Assembly: GCA_965249965.1 (NCBI GenBank)
Contig: OZ252262.1
Coordinates: 496,001-560,000, forward strand
Reading direction: 5' to 3'
Length of the DNA stretch: 64,000 bases
From: HXMU1420-13 sp965249965
Lineage (GTDB): Bacteria; Bacteroidota; Rhodothermia; Balneolales; Balneolaceae
Shown piece after piece: positions 1 to 8,037 of the stretch. The notes beneath the pieces were generated by a model. That model saw only the letters and a program-made list of their open reading frames with translations, ran no database searches and had not been told where the DNA came from. Both the position numbers and the translations under genes were made by a program. How positions within the stretch are numbered: the stretch's first letter is position 1; every line of letters begins with the position of its first letter.

Positions 1-13
1 TCTAGGTTCATAA

Positions 14-60
14 GTATAAGAATGAATTACACAGCGTATTGCTGCTCAGTATTCTTATAC
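14..60. repeat. Inverted repeat, 10-bp perfect arms
   Basis: GTATAAGAAT (14-23) is repeated as its exact reverse complement at 51-60, with a 27-base spacer that contains a smaller CAGC/GCTG hairpin. It could be the end of an upstream transcript or a protein-binding site. There is no T-run, so a classic terminator is not supported. Confidence 0.4.
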
Positions 61-150
61 CTGATTTTGGCAGAATGTGAGGAGACATTAGCAAATAAGC
101 CTCAACATAGGTCTATGATAGACACAATATAAATATTACTATTTAATATA

Positions 151-168
151 AATTACATAATTGTAATT
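151..168. promoter_or_regulatory. 18-bp palindrome upstream of first gene (possible operator)
   Basis: AATTACA and TGTAATT form perfect 7-bp arms around TAAT in very AT-rich DNA, 36 bases before the first start codon. Placement in the presumed promoter suggests an operator, perhaps for the downstream protein itself; this is inference. Confidence 0.35.
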
Positions 169-203
169 AATACTAAAATGTAATATACTTGAATAAGTAA
201 TAA

Positions 204-803
204 ATGAAGTTCACCATGAATAGCAAAAAACTAGCAGAATCACTCATGAAAAAACAATCTAATCCTTCATGGTCTAAAGAACCGAAGAACGTTAGAAAGA
301 CAATTTATATCAATGAGGATGTCGATCGCATGATAAGTGAGTTAGCTCGAGTTAATGAAGTTACCCAAGTACAGTTTATGAAGTGGATTCATAGTTGGTT
401 TAAAGATGATATAAAAGCAATTAAAACAGACTTCCCACTTAGCATAGATCGTAAGCCTAAAACCAAATTAATGACTGAGGGGCTACTTGAGCTAATGAAT
501 TTAGTAGCTGACGAACTCGGTGTTAAGAAAGAAGATGCCCTAGAGTATATGGTTAAGACTATGATGGCTGAATTTGATGGTTATAAAAATAGAACCTCTT
601 TAGCCCTCGAATCTATCCAGGAATGTCATGGGCATATTTTGAAAATGATTGAGAAAACCGATGAGCTATTTGACGATGCAACTGAATGGGAAATTCCAGA
701 TAGACTTTATACGATCCAACAAGCAATTGAACATTTAATACGTGATATACAAGAATTCTTAAATGGTGGAGCGAAAGTATCTGAAGAGGATAAAGATTTA
801 TAA
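204..803 (+). CDS. Hypothetical protein, possible DNA-binding accessory protein
   Basis: A 199-residue soluble protein of unknown family. The N-terminal part is basic, and residues 30-60 (VRKTIYINEDVDRMISELAR followed by a helical stretch) read like a beta strand followed by two helices, as in ribbon-helix-helix proteins, but I cannot assign the family. The rest is predicted mainly helical and becomes acidic at the C-terminus. ATG at 204 or the in-frame ATG at 216 could be the start; neither has a Shine-Dalgarno site. It lies behind an AT-rich palindrome and 51 bases ahead of the GIY-YIG-like gene, so the two may be co-transcribed. No signal peptide or membrane segment is visible. Confidence 0.6.
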   Translation: MKFTMNSKKLAESLMKKQSNPSWSKEPKNVRKTIYINEDVDRMISELARVNEVTQVQFMKWIHSWFKDDIKAIKTDFPLSIDRKPKTKLMTEGLLELMNLVADELGVKKEDALEYMVKTMMAEFDGYKNRTSLALESIQECHGHILKMIEKTDELFDDATEWEIPDRLYTIQQAIEHLIRDIQEFLNGGAKVSEEDKDL

Positions 804-854
804 CTACCTAACGCCAATCACCATAAAAATGTAGATAATCAAAACGAGATCACC

Positions 855-1652
855 ATGAAACTACACGAAGCAATTTATAAACTTTTAGTTGAGATGAATT
901 CATCTATGAGTACCAGTGACATAGCAGAAGCATTAAATGAAAATGGGTGGTATGAAAAAAAAGATGGTTCATTAATTAAACCAAGTCAAATTGGAGCACG
1001 AGTGAATAATTATCCTGACTGGTTTACCAAAAATAATGGATTGATTAGACCAAAGAATGGCCATGCCGTGGAAGCAATTGATCAAACCATCGAAAGGGCA
1101 ACATCAAATCAGTATGATCTAACTGTTCATGAATCAATATCAGAAGCCAGTTTTTCTCTTTTTGATCCAGAATCAATGTCTCCTAGCTCGATACCAAATA
1201 AACCAGGAGTCTATATATTTTGTCTGAAGCAAAACTCAGAATTACCAGATGCATCTACAGCATATAAGGCAAGTAGCTTATTTGATTTGGATGTAATCTA
1301 CGCTGATAAAGCAGCAAATAGCTTACGAAAGAGGCTTATTAATCAACATATTTTTGGCAGAAATGCTGGTCGTTCAACCTTACGAAAGTCACTAGGTTCT
1401 CTACTTAGGTACGAGAAAGTGCCTAGAGACAAAGATCCAAACACGGGTAAAACAAAATTTTGTGATCATGATGAATCCAACCTAACACGATGGATGGAAA
1501 ATAATCTATTGGTGTATTATCGAGTAGTCTCGAACCCTGATAGGTTCGAAGATGAACTAATTGATACATATAATCCACCATTAAATCTGAGTAAAAATTA
1601 CAATCCTATAAATACTGTTTTCAGAAAAAAACTATCCGCGTTGAGGAATTAG
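855..1652 (+). CDS. HARE-HTH / GIY-YIG nuclease-like protein
   Basis: 265 residues. The first about 70 (MKLHEAIYKLLVEMNSSMST, then SDIAEALNENGWY and a PSQIGARVNNYPDWF segment) match the HARE-HTH winged-helix pattern, found fused to restriction and DNA-modifying enzymes. The C-terminal half resembles the GIY-YIG nuclease fold: PGVYIF (117-122), VIYADKA (147-153) in place of YIG, Arg158/Arg160, His165, FEDELIDTYNPPLN with Glu232/Glu234 and the typical terminal Asn. The glycine of the second signature is lost (YAD), but Arg, His and Glu candidates remain, so activity is open. Role is inferred as DNA binding plus cleavage or DNA recognition, possibly defence-related. A hairpin terminator follows at 1677. 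Confidence 0.7.
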   Translation: MKLHEAIYKLLVEMNSSMSTSDIAEALNENGWYEKKDGSLIKPSQIGARVNNYPDWFTKNNGLIRPKNGHAVEAIDQTIERATSNQYDLTVHESISEASFSLFDPESMSPSSIPNKPGVYIFCLKQNSELPDASTAYKASSLFDLDVIYADKAANSLRKRLINQHIFGRNAGRSTLRKSLGSLLRYEKVPRDKDPNTGKTKFCDHDESNLTRWMENNLLVYYRVVSNPDRFEDELIDTYNPPLNLSKNYNPINTVFRKKLSALRN

Positions 1653-1676
1653 TTGAAATTTCATTGTCATTGTTGT

Positions 1677-1708
1677 AAAAGTGGGCTGCTGAACCGGTCT
1701 ACTTTTTT
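1677..1708 (+). terminator. Rho-independent terminator after GIY-YIG-like gene
   Basis: A 12-bp stem allowing three G-U pairs (AAAAGTGGGCTG / CGGTCTACTTTT), a six-base loop, and a run of six T. It lies 25 bases after the stop codon. Confidence 0.6.
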
Positions 1709-1728
1709 GTTTAGGCTTCGTTAGCCAG

Positions 1729-2136
1729 CTAATCTTTTTTATCCCGTATAAGTTTATTAAGAAGCTTCTTGCGTGTATCTGCTACAACTTTACTTGCCTT
1801 CTTAGTAATGCCTGATCCAGGAAACATTCCAAGCGTTAATAAACTATTGAAAAACCCATGTGTTAGAAAAAGGGTGGTCAGATATTCATTCTTTGGATCC
1901 TCAGCAACCATGTTAGAAGGTAATTCGAACAAGTATGGAAGGGGAACATCTAAGCACAGTGCAATTTTAACAAGATTGTCGATTGTTACATTTTTTTTTC
2001 CGTTTTCTAATGTCGAAACATATGAACGGTTTAAATCAGTTAACTTAGCAAACTCTTCTTGAGAAAGATCTTTAGCCCTACGTAACTCTTTGATTTTGTT
2101 TCCTAAACTGATCTTTACAATTGATGACGGATCCAT
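1729..2136 (-). CDS. XRE-family HTH transcriptional regulator
   Basis: About 135 residues from the ATG at 2136. The first 60 form a Cro/C1-type helix-turn-helix: LGNKIKELRRAKDLSQEEFA, then LTDLNRSYVSTLENGKKNVT and a third and fourth helix ending VPLPYLFELP. The remaining about 70 residues have no recognised domain and end in a lysine-rich tail. An upstream ATG at 2214 would place the large palindrome at 2157-2184 inside the coding region, so the 2136 start is preferred. It is transcribed away from the YkvA-like gene, with the palindrome between them, the classic layout of an autoregulated repressor in a mobile element. Confidence 0.85.
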   Translation of the reverse strand: MDPSSIVKISLGNKIKELRRAKDLSQEEFAKLTDLNRSYVSTLENGKKNVTIDNLVKIALCLDVPLPYLFELPSNMVAEDPKNEYLTTLFLTHGFFNSLLTLGMFPGSGITKKASKVVADTRKKLLNKLIRDKKD

Positions 2137-2156
2137 ATAATGTATTTTAAGAACAA

Positions 2157-2184
2157 CATAATGTTGCTTATAAGTAACATTATG
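2157..2184. promoter_or_regulatory. 28-bp near-perfect palindrome (repressor operator candidate)
   Basis: CATAATGTT (2157-2165) and AACATTATG (2176-2184) are exact inverted arms, and the centre CTTATAAG is itself palindromic. Only one pair (2166/2175) breaks the dyad. It lies between the divergent XRE regulator and YkvA-like gene and is probably bound by that regulator (inference). Confidence 0.65.
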
Positions 2185-2228
2185 ACTTATATTGTGTACT
2201 ATAATCGACAACATACATATAAACTATC

Positions 2229-2591
2229 ATGGAAAACAAAAAATTTCACGATAAATTCTGGACAAAACTAAAGAACGCCTCTTCTGGACTTGGGAAAGCT
2301 ACCGCTCTTAAAATACTAACCCTATATTATTGTATGATGGATAAGAAAACCCCGTTAGCAATAAAAGCATCAATAATTACTTGCTTGGTATACTTTATTA
2401 ACCCCATAGATGCAATTTCAGACTTTATAGTTGGTCTTGGGTATACGGATGATTTGTCTGTTATTATTGGGACAATGAACCTCGTAGATATGTACATAAC
2501 TGAGGAACATAGGAAAAAAGCCTACCAGTATGTGTACAAGGAAAGTAGTGAGAATTTTAGCGGAATCGGTTTTAAAGCTCAACCTGCTTAA
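2229..2591 (+). CDS. YkvA-family (DUF1232) membrane protein
   Basis: 120 residues. The core AIKASIITCLVYFINPIDAI, then SDFIVGLGYTDDLSVIIGTM, is the DUF1232 signature (hydrophobic segment, Pro-Ile-Asp, then an Asp-Asp pair after a glycine-rich turn). YkvA-like proteins are small membrane-associated proteins of unclear function, often encoded in toxin-related or mobile contexts. Here the gene diverges from the XRE regulator and is probably repressed by it through the palindrome at 2157. The start is ATG with no clear ribosome binding site. The basic N-terminus is likely cytoplasmic. Confidence 0.8.
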   Translation: MENKKFHDKFWTKLKNASSGLGKATALKILTLYYCMMDKKTPLAIKASIITCLVYFINPIDAISDFIVGLGYTDDLSVIIGTMNLVDMYITEEHRKKAYQYVYKESSENFSGIGFKAQPA

Positions 2592-2781
2592 TGGTATAAA
2601 ATCTAATTGGAGTGTAAAAAAAATCCACAAAAAAATTTCTAGCATCCGATTTTCTAGCTAAAACGGCTTTTTCCCTTGAAGGGGTTTAATTGCTTAGGAT
2701 GTGGGTAGAATGGCGGGGGTACGATATGGAACCTAAATCCGCAAGATTGGTTTTAATTACTGTTAGGAGATGAATTTTAAC

Positions 2782-3591
2782 TTATGTTAATGATTTCTTA
2801 TCCCATAAATTATCGAGCATCAAGTCTAAGCTTTCAAATGTAGCATTGATCTCAAAATTTGAATTGTACATTCTGTCATCTATTTCTAAAAAAGGTTTTG
2901 GCCCTCCTTCAAAGCACCCATTTTCATTGTTCCATACAGTTACACTTTGACCATGTATCTCTTTGGATAAGTATTCGTACTTCAATAAGGTGTTTTCACC
3001 AGGAAAGCTTTTTTCAATAGCTGTGTGGTTAATAGTCTTAGCATGTAAATATGAAAGTAGGTCATTATGTCGACCTTGTTGTTTTCTATCACATAGATGT
3101 TGATAGAATTGATTTAAACCAAGCATTGAAAGTTGGTTTGTCATTTGAACGATTGTTTGGTGACTGTCTACCTTCTCAGGAAACGATTCTTTTAGCCTTT
3201 TTAAAGTTTCAATGTCATTCCAGATTATGTAGGCCGCATATTTTCTTAGATTCTCTTTCACTGGCGAAAAACGTTCAATTTCCTTTGGATTAGAGCCTTT
3301 TAAGATGCAAAACGACTGATGGAATACCTCAACTAAATAACGATCTGAATAACATAAACTAAGATAGTTTTTAGCGTCTATTGCTTTGACTTTAGATTGT
3401 ATACCAATAGCTAAATTATTTAATAATTGGTATGCTCCATATCTAGAACCCGTTACTCTAGTTCCCTCAGCTTCTTCGAACATAATGTCACATTCTTCTA
3501 ACAAGCCATAGAATGTTGCTCGATAGGGATTTATATCATTTTTGAAGTGCTTCCAATTCAATTTTTGGAAGGGAGAAGGGCCAAACTTCAT
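2782..3591 (-). CDS. Hypothetical protein
   Basis: 269 residues, soluble, mostly helical, with no family that I recognise with confidence. It has aromatic-rich segments and a KYEYLSKEIHGQSVTVW stretch around residues 205-221 that loosely recalls DUF5677/HEPN-like helical proteins, but this is too weak to call. It is convergent with the YkvA-like gene and separated by 111 bases from the helicase gene upstream. No signal peptide or transmembrane segment is seen. Confidence 0.65.
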   Translation of the reverse strand: MKFGPSPFQKLNWKHFKNDINPYRATFYGLLEECDIMFEEAEGTRVTGSRYGAYQLLNNLAIGIQSKVKAIDAKNYLSLCYSDRYLVEVFHQSFCILKGSNPKEIERFSPVKENLRKYAAYIIWNDIETLKRLKESFPEKVDSHQTIVQMTNQLSMLGLNQFYQHLCDRKQQGRHNDLLSYLHAKTINHTAIEKSFPGENTLLKYEYLSKEIHGQSVTVWNNENGCFEGGPKPFLEIDDRMYNSNFEINATFESLDLMLDNLWDKKSLT

Positions 3592-3702
3592 AGTCTTTAT
3601 TGATTATTTAAGTCAATATCTCCAGTGATTGCTTTAATTTACATTGTAGTTAAGATAGATTACAAGAGTGATAGTTGTATGAAGTTGGTTAAGTTTTGTT
3701 TA

Positions 3703-6183
3703 CTAATCCTCCACAAACCGTTGCGTAATCCTCAGGGGTAGATTGGCATAAATGTCCACCTCCACATCTTCGCGTAATGCTCTTGCACGTCCTGCTGCCT
3801 GGATCAACTCGCTTTCTATCAAGCTAAGTTGAATTTTCTGTAACTGAGGATTATCGAAGGTGTTAAAATTAAAACGAAATCCATTCCATTCTACAGGCTG
3901 CATTCGAAAGTCAATATTAAAAGAATCCACATTTACCCCTAGAGTTTTGCCAATAAGCAGATACTGCGCATTGTGCTTATGCGGGGTTCCAAGCACATTG
4001 ATAGACTGCCCCGTATACTGGTTATAACCGGAACAATTCCCAAACCACATATCAGGCGTGGCATTTTCAATGGTGCTATTGAAGTTTTTAAAGGTGATGG
4101 TTGGTCGATCAGGAAGAGCTGTATTTACCTCATCAAGCCGTTTAGCTAGGGAATTGCGAGAATACGAAATCTTAGTATGCTGGGTAATGGTCCCTTCGTG
4201 TGTTACATCGGAGATATCGATGACCTTTACGCGCTGTCCGTAGAGCTGTTGATAGATCTCCACTGGAACCGTTGCACTTAGGATAATGATTTTTTTGTCA
4301 GTGGGCAGGTCTTGACGTTTCACATAGTGAATCAAATCACGGTCTGCAGGGTCCTTATAGAAAAAATCGCAGGATAGAAATTGCAACAGATTACTGTCAA
4401 TGCCTTCACTAGATAGCACGTGAGGATACTCCTGGTTTGGATCAATATGGTGCTCATCAGGAAGGGTTAGGATTTCACTGTCTTCAACCTTTTCTAAGTA
4501 TCGCTGTAGTGGCATTAGTCCGGTCTGGTAGTCTCCAAATAAGGGAGATCTGCTGGCTTTTTTGATCTTCTTCAGGTCGGAGATATTCAGGGTGCCAACC
4601 TCTAAGAGTAGTTCGAGCGGATCTTCATCAAAGATGAGGGTATCATGTGTATATGGAGTGTGTAGGGCTCTTGCATGCGTAGTAAATACTGTATTCAGGG
4701 AGTTTTTTGCTGCCTCGTTTTCTTGGATATACTTATTGGCTAGAAGCTGATCATAGGGGTCGCCGATCACTCGTTTCTTTAAATCCCAAAGGATCCGGTA
4801 AACTTGCGAGAAAAAGCCCGCGCGGTAGAGCTTGGAGATTTGTTCATTTAAGGTATTCGAACTAAATACAGGAAACTCAGGGGTAATCGTTGCGGAATCA
4901 GGATTAGCCCGATCGCGATAAACCTCGTTCTTGAGATTATGGGTTGGAAATGCTAGGGTAACTCCTTCCAAATCTTTAATGGCTCTTGTTTTTCCAATTC
5001 CAGTTGGAAGCCTGAAGATAAAAATCTCATTTGTTGTTGCAGCAAGTACGTCATCGAGAGTGCCTTCAAAATATTGTTCGGCATGCATTACCGACATACG
5101 TTGAATAGGTTCGGTGTACTCTATTCCGTCTAGCAAGTCTCGCTCGGCCATAATTAAATTGCGATAAGAATGGTCCGAGATATAGGGTGAGAAGTTAGAA
5201 AGTCGCTGCGGGTAATAAGCGGTTTCGGTCGTTTTGTTGTATTTGTTCATAATGCGCATTAGTTCAAACCGCGCATCAATCGGATAGGGGTTATTACCGG
5301 TGTGTGTGGCGTTAAAGGTGCGCAGGCGATCTTCATAGATCTTTTGACCGCCTTTCATCCAGGCAAGGTTCTGCGCCAGTCCAAGCAGCTGCGCATACGA
5401 CAGGCGCTGCTGGGAGTGCATAAAATCATGAAAAATTCGAACACGAGACTCTAGCTTCCGCCAGCTGATTTCTTTACTGTCTTTGTTTCGAACTAGCCAT
5501 CCATAGTATTCCTCTTGGTCCCAATTTCTGGCTTTTGACGTTGCTTCTATAGTATTACTATAGGAGGAACGTGAAAAACCACTTTTTCGGAAATAACTCG
5601 CTCCTCTGCTTTCTGGTTTAATCGTTCGGAGTCTCCCATCTCCTTTGACTTTATGGGATTCCAAAACGGTGAATAAGGGGTCCAAAGAGATAGCCTTTTC
5701 ATTAAGTACTTCGCCTTGCTTATTGGTCCCATAAAAAAAATGTGCTGGATTCTTGCACGCGCGGTCGGCCTCAGGATACATCGCAAAAAGTCCGTTCATC
5801 AAACAATTACGGGCATCTAATTCCTTAATAAGCGTATTTAAAAAGAAGAGTAATCTGAATTTTCGGTGGTCGGTGGTATCGCTAAAGGTTGGATACCACG
5901 CGCTGGGGGTAATGTCATAGGCCTGCATGCGTTCGATGGCAACTTCTGGGGTTAACCCGCCATCAAAGTCCAAGGCTAAGATAATTTGCCCCCTCCAGTT
6001 AGCATTAGAGCGAGACCCGTCAAACAACGAAGGGGACCAACTAACGCCTTGTTCCATATCTTCTACAAACTCTGGAATGCTTTCAATATAAGCGGGCTGT
6101 AGATTTCGACTGATTTTAGCCGCTTCTTGCTTGGTTGGTTTAGCGGCGAAGGTTTTAAAGTGTGCTGTTAAGTCATATCTCAT
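3703..6183 (-). CDS. Primase-polymerase-like / SF2 helicase fusion (mobile-element replication protein)
   Basis: 826 residues. The N-terminus has features of an archaeo-eukaryotic-type primase polymerase: ILALDFDGG with Asp72/Asp74, then SAWYPTFS and DHRKFRLLFF with His106, and AHFFYGTN. The C-terminal half is a superfamily 2 helicase: Walker A PTGIGKT (about 391-398), TLAFPTHN (motif Ia), a DEAD-type LIFDEDP (about 519), IIILSATVP (motif III, about 632) and QAAGRARAL (motif VI, about 796). Primase-helicase fusions drive replication of plasmids, phage satellites and integrative elements. A strong hairpin and a 55-residue gene lie immediately upstream. The helicase call is firm; the primase call rests on short motifs. 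Confidence 0.75.
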   Translation of the reverse strand: MRYDLTAHFKTFAAKPTKQEAAKISRNLQPAYIESIPEFVEDMEQGVSWSPSLFDGSRSNANWRGQIILALDFDGGLTPEVAIERMQAYDITPSAWYPTFSDTTDHRKFRLLFFLNTLIKELDARNCLMNGLFAMYPEADRACKNPAHFFYGTNKQGEVLNEKAISLDPLFTVLESHKVKGDGRLRTIKPESRGASYFRKSGFSRSSYSNTIEATSKARNWDQEEYYGWLVRNKDSKEISWRKLESRVRIFHDFMHSQQRLSYAQLLGLAQNLAWMKGGQKIYEDRLRTFNATHTGNNPYPIDARFELMRIMNKYNKTTETAYYPQRLSNFSPYISDHSYRNLIMAERDLLDGIEYTEPIQRMSVMHAEQYFEGTLDDVLAATTNEIFIFRLPTGIGKTRAIKDLEGVTLAFPTHNLKNEVYRDRANPDSATITPEFPVFSSNTLNEQISKLYRAGFFSQVYRILWDLKKRVIGDPYDQLLANKYIQENEAAKNSLNTVFTTHARALHTPYTHDTLIFDEDPLELLLEVGTLNISDLKKIKKASRSPLFGDYQTGLMPLQRYLEKVEDSEILTLPDEHHIDPNQEYPHVLSSEGIDSNLLQFLSCDFFYKDPADRDLIHYVKRQDLPTDKKIIILSATVPVEIYQQLYGQRVKVIDISDVTHEGTITQHTKISYSRNSLAKRLDEVNTALPDRPTITFKNFNSTIENATPDMWFGNCSGYNQYTGQSINVLGTPHKHNAQYLLIGKTLGVNVDSFNIDFRMQPVEWNGFRFNFNTFDNPQLQKIQLSLIESELIQAAGRARALREDVEVDIYANLPLRITQRFVED

Positions 6184-6210
6184 AAGTAATGGTGTTAATA
6201 ATTTTATGTG

Positions 6211-6238
6211 AGTCCCTTCCGGTCCGGAAGGGATCTCA
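6211..6238. repeat. GC-rich perfect inverted repeat before the replication gene
   Basis: TCCCTTCCGG (6213-6222) and CCGGAAGGGA (6224-6233) are exact inverted arms around a single T, and pairing continues outward (TGAG / CTCA) with one bulged base. The stem is much more GC-rich than its AT-rich surroundings. It lies 30 bases before the helicase start. It could be a replication-initiation hairpin, an operator or a translational control stem; there is no T-run for the minus-strand direction. Confidence 0.6.
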
Positions 6239-6248
6239 TTGTACAGTT

Positions 6249-6416
6249 TTAAGTTTTGTAATCGGCCTGTTGGCTCTCACCCTGGTCACTGCTATTTTCA
6301 GCGAGGAATTGTTGATGGGCCGTGTCAACGATTCTAAAATCTATAGGTCTGAACCCCCATGATTCATGCTCTCTCATGGCCTTTTTTAAATCATCAATGG
6401 TTTCAGCCCAGTCCAT
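6249..6416 (-). CDS. Small hypothetical protein (55 aa)
   Basis: A 55-residue ORF starting MDWAETIDDLKKAMREHESW and ending in an acidic, Gln-rich tail. A good Shine-Dalgarno GAGGGG precedes the ATG by 7 bases, unusual for this genome and a strong reason to call it coding. It lies 18 bases after the stop of the broken HTH gene and 65 bases before the helicase gene, on the same strand, so it is probably part of the replication operon. Function unknown; it may be a small partner or regulator of the helicase. Confidence 0.5.
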   Translation of the reverse strand: MDWAETIDDLKKAMREHESWGFRPIDFRIVDTAHQQFLAENSSDQGESQQADYKT

Positions 6417-6434
6417 GGTTTTATCCCCTCGTAT

Positions 6435-6848
6435 TCACGTGAAGATGCGGGTGCACTCACTACTGCCCCAATTTTGCATGCACCAGCCAATGAAAGTGCC
6501 TTTTCTAAGCAGGGCATACGCCTTGCGTTGAATGGCTACCTCGGTAAAAGAAACCGGGTAAACAAAAACCTTAGGAAATTCAAGATTAGAGTAATCAATA
6601 GGGTTGATATTCCCTCGAGCAACTCCTATTAGAATATGAGGAACGCGTTCCATGGGGCGTTTCCAGCCAAATTTTGTAACGCAGTTAGATATCGTCCACG
6701 GGCTTACCCCGAAATATTCCGCGGTTTTGCGGTTACCATGGTCTTGCCAATGGGCTTTGACGGCCTGCTCTCCATGGACTTCGATTAGTTTTTTTGTTCA
6801 GCCTCTTGGGCCGGAATGTATATCTTTTATTTTTATATGCTTTTTCAT
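6435..6848 (-). pseudogene. HTH protein gene interrupted by an in-frame TGA
   Basis: Starting at ATG 6848, the frame reads 16 codons (MKKHIKIKDIHSGPRG), then TGA at 6798-6800, then continues open for 120 codons to 6435. The part after the stop contains a helix-turn-helix-like segment (GNRKTAEYFGVSPWTISNCV) followed by FGWKRPMERVPHILIG. The first ATG after the stop (6653) lies beyond this HTH segment, so translation from there would lack it. A single TGG-to-TGA change would explain the break. It may be a recent pseudogene; a sequencing error or recoding cannot be excluded from sequence alone. Confidence 0.5.
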
Positions 6849-6940
6849 TTTTGCCTCTTGTTTATATTATAGTTTTTATGTGATTTAATCCCCCTATATA
6901 AATCTATTATACTACGTGGGATTTGTCAAATCTACGTGTG

Positions 6941-6975
6941 AAAAAAAGTGCTCCCAACCTAAAAAAGTTGGGAGC
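6941..6975 (-). terminator. Rho-independent terminator
   Basis: A perfect 9-bp stem GCTCCCAAC / GTTGGGAGC (6950-6958, 6967-6975) with an A-rich loop, followed on the minus strand by seven T (6941-6947). It lies 8 bases after the stop of the 312-residue gene. Confidence 0.9.
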
Positions 6976-6982
6976 TGAGTGT

Positions 6983-7921
6983 TTACTGGAACACTGTTGC
7001 TGCTTCAACATCTACAACAGGGTTAGAGAGATCTTTCCATATTTTGGATGTTATTGAAAGTTTATGTCGTCTGGCACTACTTTTTTGTTCCTCGGTGGAA
7101 GTTTGCCAGTGCATGTGCCAGGCATAGTCTGGAACAGTGTTCTCAGGATCTACGACCATGATTGGTAGCTTATAGGCTTCTGCAAGTAAACCCAGTTTAC
7201 GAACGAAGTCTTCTTGTTCGCTAGCTTGGTTTATTCTAAGCTCTTCAAAGGCCCACGGTAGATCATCGATGATGATAATACCGGTTCTGCGATGATGCAC
7301 TTCAATGTGAAGCTTGTCAAGGAAGCTTACAGGTGTTTCCTTTTTGAATACAACGGTGTTTTTGTGGGGGCAGTCATAGGTTGGGAAAAGCAACTCGTTA
7401 TCACTTGCATCACTTGGTGCTATATAGTCTGCGGGTAGCAATGCAGCTACCTCACTTTCTTCTTTGAAAAAGTCACCGCCCCAGTAGAAGCCCCTGCCAA
7501 AAACGGTAGTTTTGGTAGGTTTAGAGCGGTACTTGTTGTAAATAAGAGAACCTCTTGAAGCTGCAATCGCCATAGGACAACCGAACTCAGCGAAATCTGT
7601 TTCTGCTTCATGTGTTACCTTAATAAGGCCCCCATGAAGAATTTCGCTGTAGAGAAAACTTTCATCGGGTTGCTTAACCCCTATTAATCTGGATGAATCA
7701 AAGTTTGTTTCAGGGGAATAGAAAGCATCTATCGATGCTAACATATCTACATTTGCTCCATGTTGTTCCACTGCATAGCGATGTGCTTTATAAGCTGGAA
7801 TGCTATGATGACTGCAACAGCCCAGAGTGAATATTTCTTCTATCCCATCGGGGTGGAGATCTGTTAAAGTTTTAATATAATCCGGTATAGTACCGGGTCT
7901 TATTTTTTCTTGATTTTTCAT
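6983..7921 (-). CDS. Hypothetical protein, RecA-fold-like with degenerate P-loop
   Basis: 312 residues of unrecognised family. The region TGIIIIDDLPWAFEELRI followed by FVRKLGLLAEAYKLPIMVV resembles the Walker B strand and following segment of DnaB/RepA-type RecA ATPases (acidic end of a hydrophobic strand, then a helix and a strand with Leu-Pro-Ile). At the equivalent N-terminal place, EIFTLGCCSHHSIPAYKAHR sits where a P-loop would be but lacks the GK[ST]. This suggests an ATPase-inactive relative of plasmid replicative helicases, but that is inference. It ends at a strong terminator and is expressed from the direction of the excisionase-like gene, 116 bases upstream. Confidence 0.6.
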   Translation of the reverse strand: MKNQEKIRPGTIPDYIKTLTDLHPDGIEEIFTLGCCSHHSIPAYKAHRYAVEQHGANVDMLASIDAFYSPETNFDSSRLIGVKQPDESFLYSEILHGGLIKVTHEAETDFAEFGCPMAIAASRGSLIYNKYRSKPTKTTVFGRGFYWGGDFFKEESEVAALLPADYIAPSDASDNELLFPTYDCPHKNTVVFKKETPVSFLDKLHIEVHHRRTGIIIIDDLPWAFEELRINQASEQEDFVRKLGLLAEAYKLPIMVVDPENTVPDYAWHMHWQTSTEEQKSSARRHKLSITSKIWKDLSNPVVDVEAATVFQ

Positions 7922-8037
7922 GTCAATATTAATCTGATTTTAGTTTCATTATTTATCTGCTTTCCTTTTCATTTAACTGGATAAGCAAGTAGACACTTTT
8001 AAGTGCTAAAAATTTATAGGCAGTTTTGGGCTGCTCC

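Noticed and set aside
2157..2214. Longer start of the XRE gene at 2214
   Set aside because: It would place the large operator-like palindrome inside the coding region and adds an N-terminus unlike the family.
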